A stretch of 38,888 nt of DNA from Microbacterium testaceum (lineage in GTDB: Bacteria > Actinomycetota > Actinomycetes > Actinomycetales > Microbacteriaceae): NCBI RefSeq assembly GCF_003075375.1, contig NZ_QDFT01000030.1, forward strand, positions 21 to 38,908, given 5' to 3'. Shown one piece after another: positions 24,509 through 32,901 of the stretch. Below the pieces are notes generated by a model that ran no database searches, was not told the DNA's origin, and saw nothing but the letters and a program-made list of their open reading frames with translations. Every line of letters begins with the position of its first letter. Position 1 is the first letter of the stretch. A program made the position numbers and the translations under genes.

Positions 24509-27500
24509 GTGACCTCGACCGCACCCGAACGCGCCCCGCGGCGCCGGACGATCAGACGATGGGCCGTGCTCTCGATGGCGGTGACGCTGGGCGTCGGCAC
24601 GTTCGCGCCGGCCGTCGCGCTGAGCGCACAGGCGGCCGACGCGGTGCCCGCCGACGGACTGCTCGTGCAGTATCCGCTCGACGAGACGAGCGGAACGGTC
24701 GCGAAGAACACCGCGCCGGATTCGCGCTTCGGTGACGGCGTCGTCGAGGGCACGCCGTCGTGGGCGGGCGGCGGCCAGGGCTTCGCGTTCCCGGGCGGGG
24801 ACGGCGGGTCGGGTGCGGCGATCAAGCTGCCCGACGACCTCAACGTCGGCCTGGATGCCATCACCGTCAGCTTCGACGTGAAGATCGCCCCCGAGCAGCG
24901 CAACTATTACTGGATCTACGGCATCGGCAACACCGCGAACGGGATCGGAGACGGATACCTGTTCGGCTCGGGCGACTCGTTCCACACGGTCATCGCCAGC
25001 GGAGGCCCCGCCACCGAGTCGAACATCCAGCCCGCGGCCGACGCGACGCTGGCCCGCGGGGTGTGGAAGTCGTTCACCTACACGCAGGCGGGGAGCACCG
25101 GCATCCTGTACGAAGACGGCGTCGAGCGCGCGCGCAACACCGCCGTCCGCACGATCCCCGCGCAGATCGGGCCGACCTCGTTCAACTACCTTGGTCGCAG
25201 CCCCTTCGCGGTCGACCAGTCGTTCCAGGGGCAGCTGCGCGATTTCCGCGTGTACGACCGCGCCCTCGCCCCGGCCGAGGTGTCGACGCTGGCCGGGACG
25301 GTGCTGCGCGAGGCGGTCGCCGACGGCGCCGCCGCTCTCGATCTGGGCGACCTGAGCGCCGTCCGCTCGTCGCTCACGCTGCCCACCGTCGGCGACGCGC
25401 AGACCACCGTGACCTGGGCGAGCTCGAACACCGCCGTGCTCGCGAACGACGGAACCGTCACGCGTCCCGCCGCCGGAGCAGCCCCCGCCGAGGTCACCCT
25501 GACGGCCACCGTCACGCGCGGGACGGTCTCGACCACCCGCGACTTCGCCGTCACGGTACTGCCCGCCGACGACGCCTACGACGCGCGAGCGATCGCGGCG
25601 GCCCTCGCCGTGCCGCACATCGACGACACGCGCGAGAACCTGACCCTGCCCGCAGCCCTGCAGACGGCGACGATCTCGTGGTCGTCATCGAACCCCGCGG
25701 TGGTTGCGCCCGACGGCACCGTCACGCGCCCCGCGACGGGCGCCGCGGTGCAGGAGGTGACGTTGACGGCCACCGTGACCGTCGGTTCGGCCACGGGCAC
25801 GCGCTCGTTCACGGCGAAGGTGCAGCCGCTGCCCGAGGCCGCGGACACCAAGGCGTACTTCTTCCCCTATTTCACCGGAGAAGACGACGACGACGACGAG
25901 AAGGTGCGCTTCGGGCTGTCCAACGGCAATGACGCACTCGACTGGACCACCGTCAACGACGACAAGCCCGTGCTGGCCTCGACCCTCGGGCAGAAGGGTC
26001 TGCGCGACCCGTTCATCATCCGCTCGCACGAGGGCGACCGGTTCTACCTGCTCGCCACCGACCTGCACGCCTACCGCACGGGACTGACCGAGTCGCAGAA
26101 CTTCGGCAGCCGCGCGATGGAGATCTGGGAATCGACCGACCTGGTCACCTGGAGCGCGCAGCGTCACGTCGTCGTCTCGGCGCCCGAGGCGGGTAACACC
26201 TGGGCCCCCGAGGCCTACTACGACGACAGTCGCGGCGAGTACGTCGTGTTCTGGGCCTCGAACCTGTACCTGAGCGGCGACCCGTCGGTGCCGCGGTGGG
26301 AGGGCGACTCGTACAACCGCATGATGTACGCCACGACCCGCGACTTCGTCACCTTCAGCCCGGCGAAGGTGTGGATCGACGAGCAGCAGCCCGGCCAGGG
26401 CAACGGCACGATCGACTCCACCATCGCGCGCGAGGACGGGTGGTTCTACCGCTTCACGGTCGCCGAGGGGACGAACATCCCCCGCGTCGACCGCACGCAC
26501 GACCTGACGTCGTCGATCACGCCCGAGAACAACCCGTGGTTGGGCAGGACCGGCAGCGACTGGCAGACCCGTCAGTCGCGCATCGGCTATGGCCAGACGT
26601 ACACCGCCACCTCCGGCCGCCTCACGACGTTCGACGAGGGCGAGGGCACCACCGTGTTCCGCCCGAACAAGGGCGACGCCAACGGCGACACCGGGTGGTT
26701 CGCGTTCATCGACCAGGCGCCGTACTACGGCGGCGAGGGCTACGTGCCCTTCCGAGCGTCGAGCCTGGCCGCGGGCGACTGGACGATCGCGCAGCAGCGG
26801 AACCTCCCCACCTCCGCCCGCCACGGCACCGTGCTGCCGGTGACGGTCGCCGAGTACGAGCGGATCCTCGCGCGGTACCAGGCCGACCGCCTGATCAGCG
26901 CGGACGACCTGGCCGTCACGACGGAGCCGGGCGTGGCGCCGGTGCTTCCCGCGACCGTCGACGCGGTGCGCGGCCGGGGCACGGCATCCCCTCAGCAGCT
27001 CCCGAAGAGCGCCGTCGCCTGGGATGCCGTCGACCCGGCCTCGCTCACGGCCGGTGCGCGCGTGGTGGTCACCGGCCAGCTGGCCGACAACGGGTTCGTG
27101 CAGGCGGTCGTGACGGTCGCGGGTGGGCAGACGCCCACGCCGACGCCGACGCCGACCCCCACGCCGACGCCCGACCCGACCGCGTCGCCGACGGCGGAAC
27201 CGACCTCATCGCCGCAGCCGACGACGACACCGAGCGCTTCGCCGCAGCCGACGACCGCGCCCTCCGGCACGCCGCAGCCGACGGCCTCCGCCTCGGCGAC
27301 GACCCCGATCGCGAGCACGCCCGCGGTGACGGCGTCGAGCACGGTGATCGAGCGGGGCGGCACGTTCACCGTCACGGTGACCGGCTTGGCACCCGGTGAG
27401 CAGATCACCGCCGAGCTGCACAGCGATCCCTTGCGCATCACGGGGATCCCGGCGGCCGACGCGGCCGGCCGCGTCTCGTTCTCGGTGCGGGTTCCGTCCG

Positions 27501-27706
27501 ATTTCGCCACGGGGGCGCACACGCTGATCGTGCAGCGCGCCGACGGCAGCGTGATCGCGCGGCAGGGGGTCACGGTCGTCGCCCCCGGCACCCTCGCGGC
27601 CACCGGCGCGCAACCGCCCCTGGCAGCGGGACTGCTCGCGGCGGGTCTGCTCGTCGCCGGCGGCCTGGCCTGGACCACCCGCCGCCCGCGTCGCGCACGA
27701 GACTGA
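24509..27706 (+). CDS. Secreted, sortase-anchored GH43-type glycosidase with LamG and Ig-like domains
   Basis: A 1065-residue surface enzyme. Order: signal peptide (1 to about 43, ending near AQAADA); LamG/concanavalin-like domain (about 45-255); two atrophied Ig-like repeats (about 265-440, each TVTRPA..GA); GH43 five-bladed propeller (about 445-790) with RDPFII (general-base Asp), WAPEAYYDD and TIDSTIAREDGWFYRF; a small beta domain with ADDLAVTTEPG; a Thr-Pro linker (874-890); an Ig-like domain; LAATG at 1029-1033, a helix and an RRPRRARD tail, an LPXTG-like class E sortase signal. Expected to hydrolyse arabinan/xylan side chains. GTG start, AAGGAG 6 nt upstream. Confidence 0.85.
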   Translation: MTSTAPERAPRRRTIRRWAVLSMAVTLGVGTFAPAVALSAQAADAVPADGLLVQYPLDETSGTVAKNTAPDSRFGDGVVEGTPSWAGGGQGFAFPGGDGGSGAAIKLPDDLNVGLDAITVSFDVKIAPEQRNYYWIYGIGNTANGIGDGYLFGSGDSFHTVIASGGPATESNIQPAADATLARGVWKSFTYTQAGSTGILYEDGVERARNTAVRTIPAQIGPTSFNYLGRSPFAVDQSFQGQLRDFRVYDRALAPAEVSTLAGTVLREAVADGAAALDLGDLSAVRSSLTLPTVGDAQTTVTWASSNTAVLANDGTVTRPAAGAAPAEVTLTATVTRGTVSTTRDFAVTVLPADDAYDARAIAAALAVPHIDDTRENLTLPAALQTATISWSSSNPAVVAPDGTVTRPATGAAVQEVTLTATVTVGSATGTRSFTAKVQPLPEAADTKAYFFPYFTGEDDDDDEKVRFGLSNGNDALDWTTVNDDKPVLASTLGQKGLRDPFIIRSHEGDRFYLLATDLHAYRTGLTESQNFGSRAMEIWESTDLVTWSAQRHVVVSAPEAGNTWAPEAYYDDSRGEYVVFWASNLYLSGDPSVPRWEGDSYNRMMYATTRDFVTFSPAKVWIDEQQPGQGNGTIDSTIAREDGWFYRFTVAEGTNIPRVDRTHDLTSSITPENNPWLGRTGSDWQTRQSRIGYGQTYTATSGRLTTFDEGEGTTVFRPNKGDANGDTGWFAFIDQAPYYGGEGYVPFRASSLAAGDWTIAQQRNLPTSARHGTVLPVTVAEYERILARYQADRLISADDLAVTTEPGVAPVLPATVDAVRGRGTASPQQLPKSAVAWDAVDPASLTAGARVVVTGQLADNGFVQAVVTVAGGQTPTPTPTPTPTPTPDPTASPTAEPTSSPQPTTTPSASPQPTTAPSGTPQPTASASATTPIASTPAVTASSTVIERGGTFTVTVTGLAPGEQITAELHSDPLRITGIPAADAAGRVSFSVRVPSDFATGAHTLIVQRADGSVIARQGVTVVAPGTLAATGAQPPLAAGLLAAGLLVAGGLAWTTRRPRRARD

Positions 27707-27719
27707 GCGCAGAACGCGC

Positions 27720-27762
27720 GGCGCCCCGCGGTCGGTCCTCGAGTGACCGGCCGCGGGGCGCC
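27720..27762 (+). terminator. Terminator of the GH43 gene
   Basis: An 18-bp stem GGCGCCCCGCGGTCGGTC (27720-27737) / complement (27745-27762), one G-U, loop CTCGAGT. No U-tract. The rest of the gap to 27998 has no supported gene. Confidence 0.8.
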
Positions 27763-27914
27763 TCTGCTCCCACCCCGCCTCGGACGGGCGGCGGGTGTCG
27801 CCCCTCGTCGGCTCAGGCCGGCGTGGACCAGCCGCAGGAGGCCTCGGCCAGGTACGCCCGGCCGTGGGCGGACTCCACGACCGCGCGCATCGCGCCGTGC
27901 GCCGCCGAAAGCGT

Positions 27915-27976
27915 GTCGAGTGTCCAGGAAACGCCGTGAGCGCGCGGGCCGGCGCGGCATGTCGTGGACACTCGAC
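27915..27976. repeat. Palindromic intergenic element
   Basis: Perfect 12-bp outer stem GTCGAGTGTCCA (27915-27926) / TGGACACTCGAC (27965-27976), with a G+C-rich interior that can form an inner stem (GCCG/CGGC, CGCGC/GCGCG). It is a single copy here. Confidence 0.6.
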
Positions 27977-27998
27977 GGGTCCGCGCGCCGTCACCCGC

Positions 27999-29318
27999 TC
28001 AGCGCGAGGCCCGACCGAGGTGGAACGGACAGCCCGACGGCGCGTCAGCGCGGCGTACACGCCCTCCGGACCGTGGAGCGGTCGGCATCCGATGCCTGTT
28101 CACCTCGAGCCCGTGGCCCGAGACGCGAAGTCGCGGGTCGCTGAGGACAGCGATGGATGCCGCGAGCCCGGCGATCGCGAGCTTCTCGCCCGGGCAGCGG
28201 TGGCCGGTGCGCACGTCGCCACCGCCGTGGGGGACGAAGGCCGTCAGCGCTTCGTAATCGTGGACGCCCACGAAGCGTTCGGGGTCGAAGACGGACGGCC
28301 GCTCCCACTCGCGCGTGTCGGTATCGGTGCCGAGGATGTCGAGCACGACCCGCCCGCCGGCGGATACCCGCTGGCCGTCGAGCTCGACGTCGGTCTGGGC
28401 CCACGCGGGCAGCATGGGCACGAAGGGGGCGGTGCGGCGGATCTCCTGCGCGAATGCCGTCGCCGACTCCCCGCCCACGAGCGATCCGCGCTCCGCGGTC
28501 TCGGCCGCGATGCGCTCGCGCCACTCCGGTCGATCGTGCAGCTCCTTCGCGGCGAAGGCGACGAAGCGCGAGACGGCGATCATCGGCCGGAAGCTGTTCT
28601 GCAGCTCGATGCCCGCGCGCTTCGCGGGGAGCAGTTCGCCGTCGCGGTCGCGGTGCCAGGCCCACGCGTGCAGGGCGGTGCCCTCGGCCGGGTCGAGCGT
28701 TCCGGCGCGCACGGCGTCGATCAGCTCGGCGGCGTGGCGGTCCGACCACCGGCGGTTGAGCAGGGCGAGCGCGAACTCGGGGGAGTACGGTACGCCGAAC
28801 CCGTCGACGATCTGCGCCTGCCGCTTCGCCCATCGCGTCTGCGCGTCGGCGGTTCCCGGGATGCCGGCCCATCGCATGATCGCGCGCCCGAGCGCCCCCA
28901 CGGCGGCTTCGTAGGCCGATCGGTCGCCGCCGGCGACCCACGCGTCGAGCTCTTCCCGCCACTGCCGCTCGAGCTCGGGCAGCAGGCGCTCCACTTCGGC
29001 GTCGTCGTAGAGGACGTCGACGAAGGTCGCCTTGCGGTGGCGGTGCTCGTCGCCGTCGAGGCTGTGCACCGAGCCGTGGCCGAACAGCGACTCCTGGATG
29101 AACGCCGGCATCGCCCCGTGGCGGCGGATGCGGGACTCGTCGTAGAACAGGGCCACGCCCTCTTCGCCGCGCACGAAGAGCGCCTCGCGGCCGAGCAGGC
29201 GGAACGGGACGGCCCGGGCGCCCCGGTCGGCGCGCCGCCAGAGGTGTGCGCCGAAGCCGTAGCCGCGGACGAGGAGCGAGAGCGAGTCGTCGCGAAGAAG
29301 GGCGAGGGGGGATGCCAT
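27999..29318 (-). CDS. CYP152-type fatty acid peroxygenase (OleT/P450-BSbeta-like)
   Basis: A 439-residue P450. The heme-thiolate signature is FVPHGGGDVRTGHRCPGE with Cys375, the diagnostic CYP152 form (GGGD...GHRCPGE). Arg244-Pro245 in SFRPMIAVS is the carboxylate-binding site that substitutes for the usual acid-alcohol pair. Active-site residues are Phe79 and His85 (LFGHGSVHS), numbered identically to the decarboxylase OleT; hydroxylating P450-BSbeta has Gln at 85. These enzymes use H2O2 with fatty acids and need no reductase. ATG start 6 nt after CAGCGT (leaderless). No fatty-acid gene is adjacent. Confidence 0.9.
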   Translation of the reverse strand: MASPLALLRDDSLSLLVRGYGFGAHLWRRADRGARAVPFRLLGREALFVRGEEGVALFYDESRIRRHGAMPAFIQESLFGHGSVHSLDGDEHRHRKATFVDVLYDDAEVERLLPELERQWREELDAWVAGGDRSAYEAAVGALGRAIMRWAGIPGTADAQTRWAKRQAQIVDGFGVPYSPEFALALLNRRWSDRHAAELIDAVRAGTLDPAEGTALHAWAWHRDRDGELLPAKRAGIELQNSFRPMIAVSRFVAFAAKELHDRPEWRERIAAETAERGSLVGGESATAFAQEIRRTAPFVPMLPAWAQTDVELDGQRVSAGGRVVLDILGTDTDTREWERPSVFDPERFVGVHDYEALTAFVPHGGGDVRTGHRCPGEKLAIAGLAASIAVLSDPRLRVSGHGLEVNRHRMPTAPRSGGRVRRADAPSGCPFHLGRASR

Positions 29319-29427
29319 GCCGACACGCTGCCACCGCCGACGGGCACGCCCGAGGGGGCGGCGTGACGACGCGCGCTGTGGTAGCGCCGGGTCGCCCGTC
29401 CACGCGCCGCCCCTCCGGCATCCCTCC

Positions 29428-29433
29428 GATAAT
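29428..29433 (+). promoter_or_regulatory. Probable -10 element of the NTF2-like gene, leaderless
   Basis: GATAAT ends 6 nt before the ATG at 29440. Confidence 0.6.
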
Positions 29434-29439
29434 GAAGGA

Positions 29440-29829
29440 ATGGAGCCCTGGCAGATGCGCGAGTGGTTCGGCGAATTCCTCGACGCCCTGAACCGGCACG
29501 ACGTCGAGGCGGTCCGGTCGTTCGTGCACCCGGCGGTCCGGCGGGCGCACCTGCCCGCCGGGGCCGAGGCCTGGATCGCCGACTACGCCGAGCTGCTGCA
29601 CGGGTTCCCCGACTGGCAGTACAAGCGCATCCAGCTGCTCGTCGAGGATGACCGGATCGCGGTGCACCTGCGCGGGGGTGGTACCCACACCGGCCCGTTC
29701 GCGCACGTGCCGCCGACGCGCAGGCGGGTGAACATCGCCTCGTTCGCGATGTACCGCGTGGAGCGGGGACTGATCGTCGAGGCGACCGGGACGGACGATG
29801 CCGCCCAGCTGCGCGCCGCGATTTCCTGA
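29440..29829 (+). CDS. SnoaL/NTF2-like fold protein
   Basis: A 129-residue single-domain protein: FLDALNRHDVEAVRSFVHPAV, then YAELLHGFPDWQYKRIQLLVEDDRIAV and THTGPFAHVPPTRRRVNIASF, the classic SnoaL-like cone fold used for polyketide cyclases, dehydratases and ester cyclases. Asp/His acid-base residues are present but the reaction is unknown. Divergent from the P450 gene; no further link is visible. Confidence 0.75.
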   Translation: MEPWQMREWFGEFLDALNRHDVEAVRSFVHPAVRRAHLPAGAEAWIADYAELLHGFPDWQYKRIQLLVEDDRIAVHLRGGGTHTGPFAHVPPTRRRVNIASFAMYRVERGLIVEATGTDDAAQLRAAIS

Positions 29830-29960
29830 GGCGTCCTGAGCGGATCGCTGCGTTCGCGTGCTCTCACCTGCGCGATCTGTCAAGGGCGGCCCGGTGTCGG
29901 GGGTCCCGGGTACGGTCGCTCATGCCCGATCGACCACGGGCAGAAGGAGGGGCGACCGTG

Positions 29961-30242
29961 ATGTCCACCGACCGCCCCGGCGCCGGAGTCGTCTGGGCCC
30001 GCGTCGAAGAGGGTTTCCACGTCGGCAGTCGCAAGGGCGTGTTCCTCGGCTACATCGACAGGCAGTCCGACGGCGTCTTCCTCGCCTACGACGGCACGTC
30101 GCGCGTGGTGGGCCGCTTCTCGGCGCTCACCGCGGCGATGGCGGCGGTCACGAACGGCCAGCCTCCGCACGACGCCGAGATCACCCTCGAGCAGGTGCGG
30201 GTGCCCGCTCCGCGCTCCCTCGGACGCGAGGCGACGTCGTGA
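29961..30242 (+). CDS. Small protein of unknown function, first gene of the BLUF operon
   Basis: A 93-residue soluble protein, MSTDRPGAGVVWARVEEG through VGSRKGVFLGYIDRQSDG, DGTSRVVGRFS and a C-terminal acidic/Pro-rich tail. It looks like an all-beta or alpha+beta domain with no signal peptide; I do not recognise it. AAGGAGGGG lies 9 nt before the ATG (GTG at 29958 is equally placed). Its stop overlaps the BLUF start (GTGA), implying equal, coupled synthesis and possibly a physical complex. An in-frame ATG at 29922, 5 nt after TACGGT, could give a leaderless longer form. Confidence 0.65.
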   Translation: MSTDRPGAGVVWARVEEGFHVGSRKGVFLGYIDRQSDGVFLAYDGTSRVVGRFSALTAAMAAVTNGQPPHDAEITLEQVRVPAPRSLGREATS

Positions 30243-30703
30243 GCGCGCCGCTGATGTCGATCTCGTACGTCAGCACGGCGGCCGCCCCGTTCGACGACGA
30301 GCGTCTGGCCGACCTGCTGACGCAGAGCCGTCGGTCCAACCATGCGAACGACCTCACCGGCATGCTGCTGTACCGGCGGGGCCGGTTCTTCCAGGTGATC
30401 GAGGGGCCCCAGGACGCGGTGGAGCACCTGATGGATGCCATCCGCCGGGACGACCGCCACTCCGACGTGCGCATCCTGCTGTCCGAGCGGATCGACGAGC
30501 GCCGCTTCACGGAGTGGACGATGGGTTACGAGCCGATCGGTGTTCCCACCTCTCCGGCGCCCGAGGGCTTCCGCGACACGTTCGACGACCTCGAATCCGA
30601 CGACGACGACGCGATCATCCGCGCCGTCCGCGAACTGACCGTCTGGTTCCGCGCGAGAACTCTCGCGGGTGCGACCACCCTTGAGAGAGAAGGTTCACGA
30701 TGA
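30239..30703 (+). CDS. BLUF-domain blue-light photoreceptor
   Basis: A 154-residue protein whose first ~100 residues are a BLUF flavin domain: Tyr10 (SISYVS), Asn34 (SNHAND), Gln52 (FFQVIEGP), Trp93 and Met95 (EWTMGY). The spacing from Tyr10 to each of Asn, Gln, Trp and Met equals that of AppA (Y21, N45, Q63, W104, M106), so photochemistry should be intact. The last ~50 residues are an acidic helical tail, not an output enzyme, so it must act by protein contact. It is coupled to genes on both sides (GTGA at 30239-30242, ATGA at 30700-30703). Confidence 0.92.
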   Translation: MSAPLMSISYVSTAAAPFDDERLADLLTQSRRSNHANDLTGMLLYRRGRFFQVIEGPQDAVEHLMDAIRRDDRHSDVRILLSERIDERRFTEWTMGYEPIGVPTSPAPEGFRDTFDDLESDDDDAIIRAVRELTVWFRARTLAGATTLEREGSR

Positions 30704-31401
30704 CCACGATCGTCCTCGTCCCGGGCGCCATGCACGGCGCCTGGGTGTTCGATCCGCTGCTCGCCGCGCTGTCCGAGCGCGGGGTGACCGCTGTCGCCGT
30801 CGACCTGCCCAGCAGCTCGGACGACACGGCCACGATCGGCTCCCTGACCGACGATGTCGATGCCATCCGCGCCGCCGTCGCCCGGATCGAGGGTCCGGTG
30901 GTGCTCGCGGCCCACTCGTACGGCGGCGTTCCGGCGCGCGCGGCGGCGGGCACGATCGAGTCGGTGCGGGGGCTCGTGATGATCGCCGCCTTCGCTCTGC
31001 CGGTCGGGGTGTCGCTGCTCGACGCACAGGGGGGCCAGTTCCCGCCCGGCTACGAGCGATCGGCCGACGGTCGCGGCGTCAAGATCGGCGATATCGCCGA
31101 GACCATCTACTCCGGGGTCGACCCCGCCATCGTCGAGAAGGCTCTCCCGCGCGTGCAGTGGCAGAGCGTGGAATCGTTCACGCAGCCGGCCCCGGCCGAG
31201 CCCGGCCCCGACGTCACGATCACGACCGTCATCACGACCGACGACAAGGCTCTCCCCGCCGACCAGCAGCGTCAGTGGGCCGAGTCCTCGGACGCGCAGG
31301 TGTCGGTGGCGTCGGGCCACTCTCCGCACGCGTCTCACCCCGACGCGGTGGCGGACGCCATCGCCGACACGGTTCGACGGGTGGACGCCACGACGTCGTG
31401 A
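30700..31401 (+). CDS. Alpha/beta hydrolase, co-transcribed with the BLUF photoreceptor
   Basis: A 233-residue alpha/beta-hydrolase: VPGAMHGAWVFDPLLAAL oxyanion loop, nucleophile Ser73 in AHSYGG, acid Asp181 or Asp182 in TTDDKALPA, and a catalytic-His region GHSPHASHP (His207/210). The overall shape (short lid, AHSYGG) is that of EstC/salicylate-esterase or hydroxynitrile-lyase-like enzymes, with unknown substrate. The ATG overlaps the BLUF stop by 4 nt, so it may be the light-dependent output or an effector partner; this is inference. Confidence 0.85.
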   Translation: MTTIVLVPGAMHGAWVFDPLLAALSERGVTAVAVDLPSSSDDTATIGSLTDDVDAIRAAVARIEGPVVLAAHSYGGVPARAAAGTIESVRGLVMIAAFALPVGVSLLDAQGGQFPPGYERSADGRGVKIGDIAETIYSGVDPAIVEKALPRVQWQSVESFTQPAPAEPGPDVTITTVITTDDKALPADQQRQWAESSDAQVSVASGHSPHASHPDAVADAIADTVRRVDATTS

Positions 31402-31415
31402 CACGACTCGGGCGG

Positions 31416-31421
31416 TAACGT
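31416..31421 (+). promoter_or_regulatory. Probable -10 element of the frameshifted membrane gene, leaderless
   Basis: TAACGT ends 6 nt before the ATG at 31428, arguing the gene was or is a real transcription unit. Confidence 0.5.
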
Positions 31422-31427
31422 CTCGGG

Positions 31428-32064
31428 ATGCAGTCCCTTCCCGCCTCGGCGCGTGCGGATCCGCGGCGTGCGCTCGGCCGCATCGTCGTCGGGGCAGCGG
31501 TGCTCGTCGTCATCTCTTACGCGTACGCCCTGCGTGTCGCCGTGGGCGATGCGAACCCCTTCGATTTCTTCGGGTACTTCACCAATCAGACGAGCGCTCT
31601 GACGGCCGCCGTGCTGATCGTCGTCGGGTTGCTCGCGACGAACGGTCGGCGTGTCCCTCCGGTGCTCACGGTGGCGTGGGGCGTGGGTCGCCTGTCTGAT
31701 CGTGGTCGCCGTGGTCTACAACGGCCTGGTTCCGGGGACGGGCTCGGCGCCGCCGTGGGTCAGCGTCGTGCTCCATGCCATCTTCCCTGCGCTGGTCGTC
31801 GTCGACTTCGCCACGGCGCCGGACCGCCCGGAGTTGCCGTGGACGCGGCTGTGGTGGGTGCTGCCGTACCCGCTGCTGTGGGTCGCCGTCGTGCTCTTGC
31901 GCGGCGCGACCGACGGCTGGGTGCCGTACGGGTTCCTGCTCCCTGAACGCGGCCTCACCTCACTGGTGCTGCACGTGTTCGGCATCCTGGTGCTGCTCCT
32001 CGCGGCGGCGACGGGGGTGTGGTCTCTCAGCCGCGCACGGTGGGCCCCGCGCCGACCGTCATAG
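31428..32064 (+). pseudogene. Pr6Pr-type membrane protein, frameshifted
   Basis: The N-terminal part (31428 to about 31680) reads LGRIVVGAAVLVVISYAYALRV, FDFFGYFTNQTSALTAAVLIVVGLLAT, the Pr6Pr (FAR-17a/AIG1-like) start. The rest, in the next frame from about 31680, continues AWVACLIVVAVVYNGL and HAIFPALVVVDFATA, then ALVV-type helices to the stop. A single extra base near the GGGG run at about 31679-31683 would explain it: removing one G joins the frames as VAWAWVACL. Either a real mutation or a sequencing error. About six helices in total; function of the family is unclear. It overlaps the convergent GDSL gene by 6 nt. Confidence 0.7.
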
Positions 32065-32763
32065 GGGTGGATCGAGGGCGCGAAGCGCGGCATCCATCCT
32101 GCTCGCCATCTGGGCGTAGCCCGTGTCGTTCGGGTGCAGGCCGTCGTCGGCCATCCAGCTGTCCGGCGAGCCGGCGTAGTGGCCGTCGAGCCAGCGGCTC
32201 GCTCCGTCGACGTGGTCGGCGCCGATGCGCGTCGCCGCGTCGCGCACCCACCCCGCGATGACGTCGACCGACGCGGGACGCTCGTCCGTGTACCAGAACG
32301 GCTCGACTACGACGATCCGCGCCTCGGGCAGCCCTTCGCGCAGACGCTCGAGGTCGCTGTCGATCGTGCGGTGGATGGCGTCGGCGCGATCGTCGTAGCT
32401 GAAGTTGTCGTTGAGGCCCATCGTGACGAAGACGATGTCGGGATCGTCGGCGATCACGAGCGCGGGGATGTCGTCGAGACCGTCGCGCATCGACGCGCGG
32501 CGGTTGACGAAGCCGAGACCGTTCTCGCTGCGGTTGATCTCCTGCCACCCGCGTTCGGTCGAGATGACCGTCGACCACCGGTTCTCAGGCGCGCTGGCCC
32601 CCGTGCCCCGCGTATACGAGTCGCCGTAGAACGACACCACGGGTCCGTCCGCTGGCCCCTGCGGTGTCGCGACGTCGGCGGCGGGCTCGGCGGGGAAGCA
32701 CGCGGCGAGACCGAGGACGAGGGATGCCGTCGCCACGGCGATGCGGAGGAGCCGGGTGCGCAT
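32059..32763 (-). CDS. SGNH/GDSL hydrolase lipoprotein
   Basis: A 234-residue lipoprotein: signal peptide with lipobox LAAC (Cys22), then the SGNH fold. Block I FYGDSYTRG (Ser49), block III GLNDN (Asn118), block V DGLHPND (Asp207, His210) complete the Ser-Asp-His triad. Likely an extracytoplasmic esterase acting on acylated polysaccharide or lipid. GACAAT ends 6 nt before the ATG, so leaderless. Confidence 0.85.
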   Translation of the reverse strand: MRTRLLRIAVATASLVLGLAACFPAEPAADVATPQGPADGPVVSFYGDSYTRGTGASAPENRWSTVISTERGWQEINRSENGLGFVNRRASMRDGLDDIPALVIADDPDIVFVTMGLNDNFSYDDRADAIHRTIDSDLERLREGLPEARIVVVEPFWYTDERPASVDVIAGWVRDAATRIGADHVDGASRWLDGHYAGSPDSWMADDGLHPNDTGYAQMASRMDAALRALDPPL

Positions 32764-32901
32764 GTGCCCATTGTCACCCGGGCCCCGGCGGTCGGGGCCG
32801 GCCGGCCATATGCATACCGCTCACGAGCCCGCGCCGTACCGGAGCGCGACGCCCGGGGCAAGCGGCCCCTCCCGCGCGCGCCCACCCCCCAGGCTGAGCC
32901 C

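Noticed and set aside
27743..28144. Plus-strand open frame overlapping the P450 end
   Set aside because: No ribosome-binding site, no domain, and it crosses the palindromic element and the end of a real opposite-strand gene.
31651..31680. Independent start for the second half of the Pr6Pr gene
   Set aside because: The first codons are antihydrophobic and lack a signal; homology-like helices continue across the junction, so a frameshift is simpler than two genes.
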